DNA of 64,000 nucleotides from Myxococcaceae bacterium (GTDB taxonomy: Bacteria; Myxococcota; Myxococcia; Myxococcales; Myxococcaceae): assembly GCA_019694575.1 (NCBI GenBank), contig JAIBBR010000003.1, positions 1 through 64,000 of the forward strand, written 5' to 3'. The position numbers and the translations under genes are program-made. This document shows positions 60,262 to 64,000 of the stretch, piece by piece. Numbering within the stretch: the first letter of the stretch is position 1; every line of letters begins with the position of its first letter. A model generated the notes under the pieces. The model was not told the origin of the DNA. It did not search any database and saw only the letters and a program-made list of their open reading frames with translations.

Positions 60262-61185
60262 CTACTCCAGCTCGAAGCGGGCGATCAGCGGCGCGTGATC
60301 AGACAGCCCAAAAAAGCGACTCTTCGGGTCACCGAATGCGCGTGTCTCTTCTAAATCGACCCAGCGCACCTTGACGCCAAACAGGTGGTCCAAATGCATG
60401 CGCAGGTTGAGAAAACCCGCGGTGCAGAAATGCTCGGGGTTGCTCAAGTCTAAATGTGCGAGCGCCTCTTGTGCCCCCACCAGCCGCGCCTTCTCGGTGA
60501 GAAACCGATAGACCGGCGATGCCGGCCCTGAATTGAAGTCTCCACCCAAAATGAAAGGCTCGCCGCGCGCCCGCTCGTCGACGTAGCGCACCAGCGCTTC
60601 GGCCTCTGAAATCTGATTGCGGCCGTGCCCCATGCGGCGCTCTTCACGCCAAAATTCCCGCGCAAAAACAGAAGGCAGGCTCAAGTGCGTGTTGAAGACG
60701 TGAAAGCGCTTACCGCGCCCGTCTTCAACATGCAGGTGAGCGCAAATGCGCGTTTGCTTCGCCGGTTTCAACCATTCGGCGCCGTAGTGCGTAATTGAAT
60801 GTGGAGCCTTTTGATTGTCATCAATGACTCGCAAGGTCTCGCGATGCACCAACACCGCCAGGCCCGTCGTATAAATGCGCACTTTGCCCACCCGGTAGGT
60901 ATGCGCCGGAAAATAATACGAGTCGTAGGGCATCGCCTCGCCCTCACGGGTAAATGACTCGGCCAAGTACCGCAAAAACGCCTGCAGCTGGTTGTCTCCG
61001 TTGTGGTCGCGGTATGCGACTCCCGAGCGAATCGACCGTGCCTCGATTTCTTGCAGGCAAATCACGTCAGGCAATGGCCGCACGGCGTGCAGCGCATCAG
61101 AGATGCGGCGCTTCATGCTCCCTGTACTGGCCAGCCCCTTCAGCCCGTGGGCGAAGTAGCGCACGTTGTAGCTGACGATTCTCAC
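60262..61185 (-). CDS. Endonuclease/exonuclease/phosphatase-family protein
   Basis: 307 residues, GTG start at 61185. DNase I-like fold motifs: IVSYNVRYFAHGL, VICLQEIEARSIR (catalytic Glu), FHVFNTHLS, GGDFNSGPAS (D-x-N) and LSDHAPLIARFELE (SDH). These metal-dependent phosphoesterases include nucleases, sphingomyelinases and phosphatases; substrate unspecified. No signal peptide. Runs after TfuA on the same strand with a 21-base gap, so it could be co-transcribed with the YcaO-TfuA pair. Confidence 0.87.
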   Translation of the reverse strand: MRIVSYNVRYFAHGLKGLASTGSMKRRISDALHAVRPLPDVICLQEIEARSIRSGVAYRDHNGDNQLQAFLRYLAESFTREGEAMPYDSYYFPAHTYRVGKVRIYTTGLAVLVHRETLRVIDDNQKAPHSITHYGAEWLKPAKQTRICAHLHVEDGRGKRFHVFNTHLSLPSVFAREFWREERRMGHGRNQISEAEALVRYVDERARGEPFILGGDFNSGPASPVYRFLTEKARLVGAQEALAHLDLSNPEHFCTAGFLNLRMHLDHLFGVKVRWVDLEETRAFGDPKSRFFGLSDHAPLIARFELE

Positions 61186-61206
61186 CTTAGGCGCAAAGTA
61201 CCACGC

Positions 61207-62250
61207 TCAACGGGCGCGACGCCCTTTGGCGAACGCAGCCTGGCGAACCTGCTCGAGCGCCAACCCTTCAAGTTGACGTGGGCCGTCTGCCCACATTTGG
61301 TGCGCGTTCTTAAGCACCCACGCTTCGAGCGCGAAAATGTCGGCCAACCGCGCCCTTTCGGCGGCGTCGGGCACCGTCTTTCGCAGCGCCGCCTCGCAAG
61401 CGCGTGTCGCCTCTGCAGGCGACTGAACGCCCATGCTCCGCGCCCACCCCGCCAACAGCAGGGTACGCAAACCGGCTTTGGTTTCGTCGGCGCCACTTGG
61501 CGTGCCGGCCTTCGCCAACAGCTTCGCGCCATTGACCGCAACCAACCGGGCCTCACGCACCCGCGACGAAAATGCGGTAACCCGAGGCGCCATCGACACC
61601 GCGCCACTTCGTGCAAAAGCCACTGCCGCGTCAAGACAGGCCCGCGCATCGCGCGCTTTGATGTCTTCGCAGTGGACCCGTTTCCAACGCTCGAATGCCG
61701 TCGCCACATTCACAGGCCATTTCGCCGCCCGGTACAACGCCGGCCAATGCCGCTCATGAAAATGAGTCGCCTTGGCCACCGCCAACAGCGCACGCGCCTG
61801 CCTCGTTGTCACCACTTTCGCGCGCCGCGCCTGCGACACGGCGTCTTCTAACGTCACCCAAGGCACCGTCAGCGGGCGAAAGTCGTGCTCGGCGCGTGCG
61901 TGCAGCAAAGCCACCGCGTCGTCGTCGGACCACCGGCCGCTCACGTAGCCCTGGTAAACCTCGCCCACCCCCACCATACCCTCAGCGCTCAGCTCAGCCG
62001 CGCGCAGCGCCCCCATGCTCGATGCGCCGAACACCGCGACACCCGACGCCAGCGCCGCGCGAATTTCGTGGTGCCACACCGAAGGCTCGGTCTCAAACAC
62101 ACCATCGACAATCGCCAGCGCCCGCGGAGCCCTCTCTAACGCCCGCCACACGTCGCCCTGCCTCGCCGGAGCCTCGAAACGCACGCCACGAAACCGCCGC
62201 CGTGCTTCACGCGCCAAGCTGGGCCCCACGAAGGCAATCACCCCGCTCAT
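61207..62250 (-). CDS. tfuA: TfuA-like protein
   Basis: 347 residues. The TfuA N-terminal domain is clear: VIAFVGPSLAREARRRF, then FEAPARQGDVWRALERAPRALAIVDGVFETEPSVWHHEIRAAL and ASGVAVFGASSMGALRAAEL. TfuA partners YcaO enzymes in peptide thioamidation (methyl-coenzyme M reductase) and in trifolitoxin biosynthesis. The ATG overlaps the ycaO stop (ATGA). The C-terminal ~180 residues are helical and unassigned. The start is at 62250; 12 extra codons upstream overlap ycaO. Confidence 0.9.
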   Translation of the reverse strand: MSGVIAFVGPSLAREARRRFRGVRFEAPARQGDVWRALERAPRALAIVDGVFETEPSVWHHEIRAALASGVAVFGASSMGALRAAELSAEGMVGVGEVYQGYVSGRWSDDDAVALLHARAEHDFRPLTVPWVTLEDAVSQARRAKVVTTRQARALLAVAKATHFHERHWPALYRAAKWPVNVATAFERWKRVHCEDIKARDARACLDAAVAFARSGAVSMAPRVTAFSSRVREARLVAVNGAKLLAKAGTPSGADETKAGLRTLLLAGWARSMGVQSPAEATRACEAALRKTVPDAAERARLADIFALEAWVLKNAHQMWADGPRQLEGLALEQVRQAAFAKGRRAR

Positions 62251-63344
62251 GCCAGAAGCTCCGACACACGAAACCCTTTCACCCACGCCCTCACCACGTG
62301 CACGCCTGCTCGCGGCCTCGGCAAATCAACCACTGCCACTGGGCGGTTGAGCACGGCCATGGCCGCCTCCAAACTTGTGGTGCGACTGCGCGGCCGCTCC
62401 GGCAACGAAGCGCGCTTTTTCAACGGCAGCTCCACGCCCCGCTCTGCCGAGGCCACGTCTTCGCGCGCGCCATGAATGTCGGTCAGGCGCGATTGCGCGG
62501 CCTCAAGCAGCGCCGCTTCGACCGCTTCGTCCCAAAGGGCGCGGCACGCATAGCCGGCAGTCGCCCCCAACGTTCGCCCTTCTTTCTCACGCAACAACGC
62601 CGCCGCGACCGGCCACAACCAGCCACGCGGCGTCACGTCGAGCACACACACGTCGAAGCCGCGCGCTTCCCACTCGCGGGCGTCAACCCGACGCTCCAAC
62701 CGTCGCGTGGCCTGCGCAGTCCACCCGTGCGGGAGCATTCGGCACAGCGCTTCACGCTCCATGACTTCGGCCACCGCGTGGGCAATGGCCCGCTGGCGCT
62801 CAACGCCGGCGGCCAAACCGTTCGAGGTCCACCGCAGCAGCGAAGGCCCCAGCTGCGCGCTTTCGTCGCCCGGGCAATACACCGCCGGCGCGGGTACCCA
62901 CACTTCACCCGCGGCGTCTTGCCGTTCAGCCGACAACCACAAAAGCCGCAGTGACGGGCTCCACAACGGCCCGGCTTCGGCACCCAAGTCTAGCGGGGTC
63001 CACACGTCGACCTGGTCTTCCAATTCTTGGGCTGAAGCCCAGTTATTTGAAAAAGAAGGAGGGTTTTCTGCCGCCCACAGCTCGGCGGCTTCGAAGAGCG
63101 CTGAAGCCTGCGCGGTGGCCCAGTCGCGCCCCTTGCCGTTGGTCACCTGCAAAATATGCCCCCGCGGTCGCACCGCGCAGGCCACTTCAATGCCGGTACG
63201 GTCTAACCCCGTCACCCGAGCCACGCGCGTCACCCCCATGGCCCGCGCCAGCGCTTTGAAGTCAGCACTTTTGAAGACAAGTCGTTGCACCACGCGTGAT
63301 AGCACCCCGTAGGTGATGGGCTCTAACACTTCAAGGCAGGCCAT
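62247..63344 (-). CDS. ycaO: YcaO-domain protein
   Basis: 365 residues from the ATG at 63344. YcaO ATP-site motifs: VTRVARVTGLDRTGIEVACAVRP, GKGRDWATAQASALFEAAELW (S-x3-E-x3-E), AVAEVMEREALCRM (E-x2-E) and AAQSRLTDIHGAREDV. YcaO enzymes activate backbone amides with ATP for azoline or thioamide formation in ribosomal peptides and proteins. Here paired with TfuA, without SagB-like dehydrogenase, E1-like protein or identifiable precursor. The start is debatable: ATG 63344 overlaps the divergent MobA-like start as CATG; no good ribosome site is visible. Longer open frame upstream is antisense. Confidence 0.9.
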   Translation of the reverse strand: MACLEVLEPITYGVLSRVVQRLVFKSADFKALARAMGVTRVARVTGLDRTGIEVACAVRPRGHILQVTNGKGRDWATAQASALFEAAELWAAENPPSFSNNWASAQELEDQVDVWTPLDLGAEAGPLWSPSLRLLWLSAERQDAAGEVWVPAPAVYCPGDESAQLGPSLLRWTSNGLAAGVERQRAIAHAVAEVMEREALCRMLPHGWTAQATRRLERRVDAREWEARGFDVCVLDVTPRGWLWPVAAALLREKEGRTLGATAGYACRALWDEAVEAALLEAAQSRLTDIHGAREDVASAERGVELPLKKRASLPERPRSRTTSLEAAMAVLNRPVAVVDLPRPRAGVHVVRAWVKGFRVSELLA

Positions 63345-63942
63345 GAAGTGGGCTTTGCTGCTTGCTGCGGGCGCCAGCGAGCGCATGGGCCACCCCAAGG
63401 CCTTGCTCGCCGATGAAAAGGGCGTCACGTTTCTGCAGCGCCTGACGAATACCTTCGCCCAAGCCGGGCTCAAAGTGGCGACGGTGGTGGGCGCGCATGC
63501 CGCCGAAATTCGCGCGGCACACCCCAAGCTCACGTTCATTGAAAACCCCGACTGGGCCCAGGGCCAGTGGTCGTCGATTCACCAGGGCCTGCTCCATGTC
63601 ATTACGCTGGGCGCCCAAGAAGCGTGGCTGCACCCCGTCGACGTGCCGCACCTCAAGCTCACCACCGTGCGTGCGCTGCAAACCGCGCTTAAAAAAGCCC
63701 CCGCCGTCTACCCCACGGTGAACCAAGAACCCGGCCACCCGGTGGGTCTGTCACGCGAAGCAGCCAAAAGCCTCTTGCACGGCCATTGGCACCGGCTCGA
63801 CGAGGCGCTCACCGCGCTCAATGCCCGTGCGGTGCCGGTAAAAGACAAGGCCGTCACCGAAAACATCAACACCCCTGCCGACTACCTGGGCCACTTCGGT
63901 CGGTTACCGGTGCTGGGCGCTTTCTCGGCATCGAGCACTTAG
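63343..63942 (+). CDS. MobA-like nucleotidyltransferase (COG2068 type)
   Basis: 199 residues from the ATG at 63343 (AAGG nine to ten bases upstream). The GT-A nucleotide-binding start is WALLLAAGASERMGHPKALL with xGxSxRMGxxK; VDVPHLKLTTVRAL gives the metal Asp region. This is the molybdenum-cofactor cytidylyltransferase/MobA-like group; it might also act on a different nucleotide sugar or cofactor. Shares its CATG start with ycaO on the opposite strand, and its end is interlocked (TTAG) with a minus-strand gene. Confidence 0.87.
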   Translation: MKWALLLAAGASERMGHPKALLADEKGVTFLQRLTNTFAQAGLKVATVVGAHAAEIRAAHPKLTFIENPDWAQGQWSSIHQGLLHVITLGAQEAWLHPVDVPHLKLTTVRALQTALKKAPAVYPTVNQEPGHPVGLSREAAKSLLHGHWHRLDEALTALNARAVPVKDKAVTENINTPADYLGHFGRLPVLGAFSASST

Positions 63943-64000
63943 GGCTGCGGCGGAGGGCTTTCTTCGGGCGCGGGCGCTTGCGGCTTGGGAGCGCCGAATT
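63939..64000 (-). CDS. C-terminal end of a Pro-rich protein, truncated by the window
   Basis: A minus-strand frame enters from the right edge and ends with TAA at 63939-63941, giving a proline-rich C-terminus (GAPKPQAPAPEESPPPQP). Only the last ~19 residues are visible, so the product is unknown. Its stop interlocks with the MobA-like gene's TAG at TTAG, which resembles two other genuine convergent pairs in this window and supports a real gene. Confidence 0.5.
   Translation of the reverse strand, partial: FGAPKPQAPAPEESPPPQP

Noticed and set aside
61695-62954. 419-codon plus-strand frame across TfuA and YcaO
   Set aside because: Antisense shadow rich in Pro, Arg and His, while the minus-strand genes show clear family motifs.

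Overview
The window reads as a chromosomal segment of a GC-rich member of the Myxococcota (myxobacteria or a close relative). This is inferred from gene content, because no rRNA or marker tree is available. The supporting signs are two Ser/Thr protein kinases (one with the HRDVSPQN catalytic loop frequent in myxobacterial kinases), PilZ and DUF4388 proteins, an FHA protein, Gly/Thr-rich lipoprotein linkers, a SNF2/SWIM pair and a truncated Hsp70 with a J-domain partner. Genes are dense, stop/start overlaps of ATGA, GTGA or TTGA are common, and I see no insertion sequence, prophage, integrase, CRISPR array or rRNA operon.

Layout. 0-6 kb: a cytochrome c maturation (System I) operon, ccmC-D-E-F-G-H-I, almost entirely overlap-coupled and without ccmA/ccmB. 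6-10 kb: an unknown small gene, EVE and DUF1801 proteins, an aminotransferase with a glutaredoxin-like partner, and a DUF4388 protein. 10-18 kb: a secreted penicillin-binding transpeptidase, an ABC-2 exporter, a PilZ protein, a protein with three tandem DsbA-like domains, and a membrane Ser/Thr kinase with a PEGA domain. 18-22 kb: tRNA-Leu(GAG), then the minus-strand glycolytic operon gap-pgk-tpiA-secG. 22-31 kb: a repeat-linker lipoprotein, an extended DgkA, a 61-residue protein with its own terminator, an FAD dehydrogenase, a GYF-like membrane protein, and a START-SNF2-SWIM set. 31-41 kb: OB-fold and degenerate HD-GYP multidomain proteins on the plus strand, facing a long minus-strand information-processing operon (holB, AmpG-like MFS, holA, metG, HEAT protein, tatD). 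41-44.9 kb: a DUF4124-like lipoprotein, a TIGR02757 protein, a Rieske protein and DNA polymerase X. 44.9-54.8 kb: a signalling/chaperone neighbourhood (kinase-PilZ-J-like fusion, FHA, CPBP protease, a degenerate class II amidotransferase, lidless DnaK, DnaJ-like, CvpA-like), then speA. 54.7-64 kb: OsmC, an HDAC-family fusion, an acyl-CoA synthetase behind a palindromic site, a TSUP transporter, an endonuclease/phosphatase-family enzyme, a TfuA-YcaO pair, a MobA-like nucleotidyltransferase and the tail of one more gene.

The candidates most worth following up are the YcaO-TfuA peptide-modifying pair with no visible precursor, the three-domain DsbA protein, the HDAC fused to an unrecognised domain, the class II amidotransferase-like protein that has lost its nucleophile and binding motifs, the kinase-PilZ-J/lidless DnaK/DnaJ neighbourhood, and a SNF2 helicase whose reading frame appears to begin at an ATT codon. 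All functional calls are by reading motifs. No database search was run.
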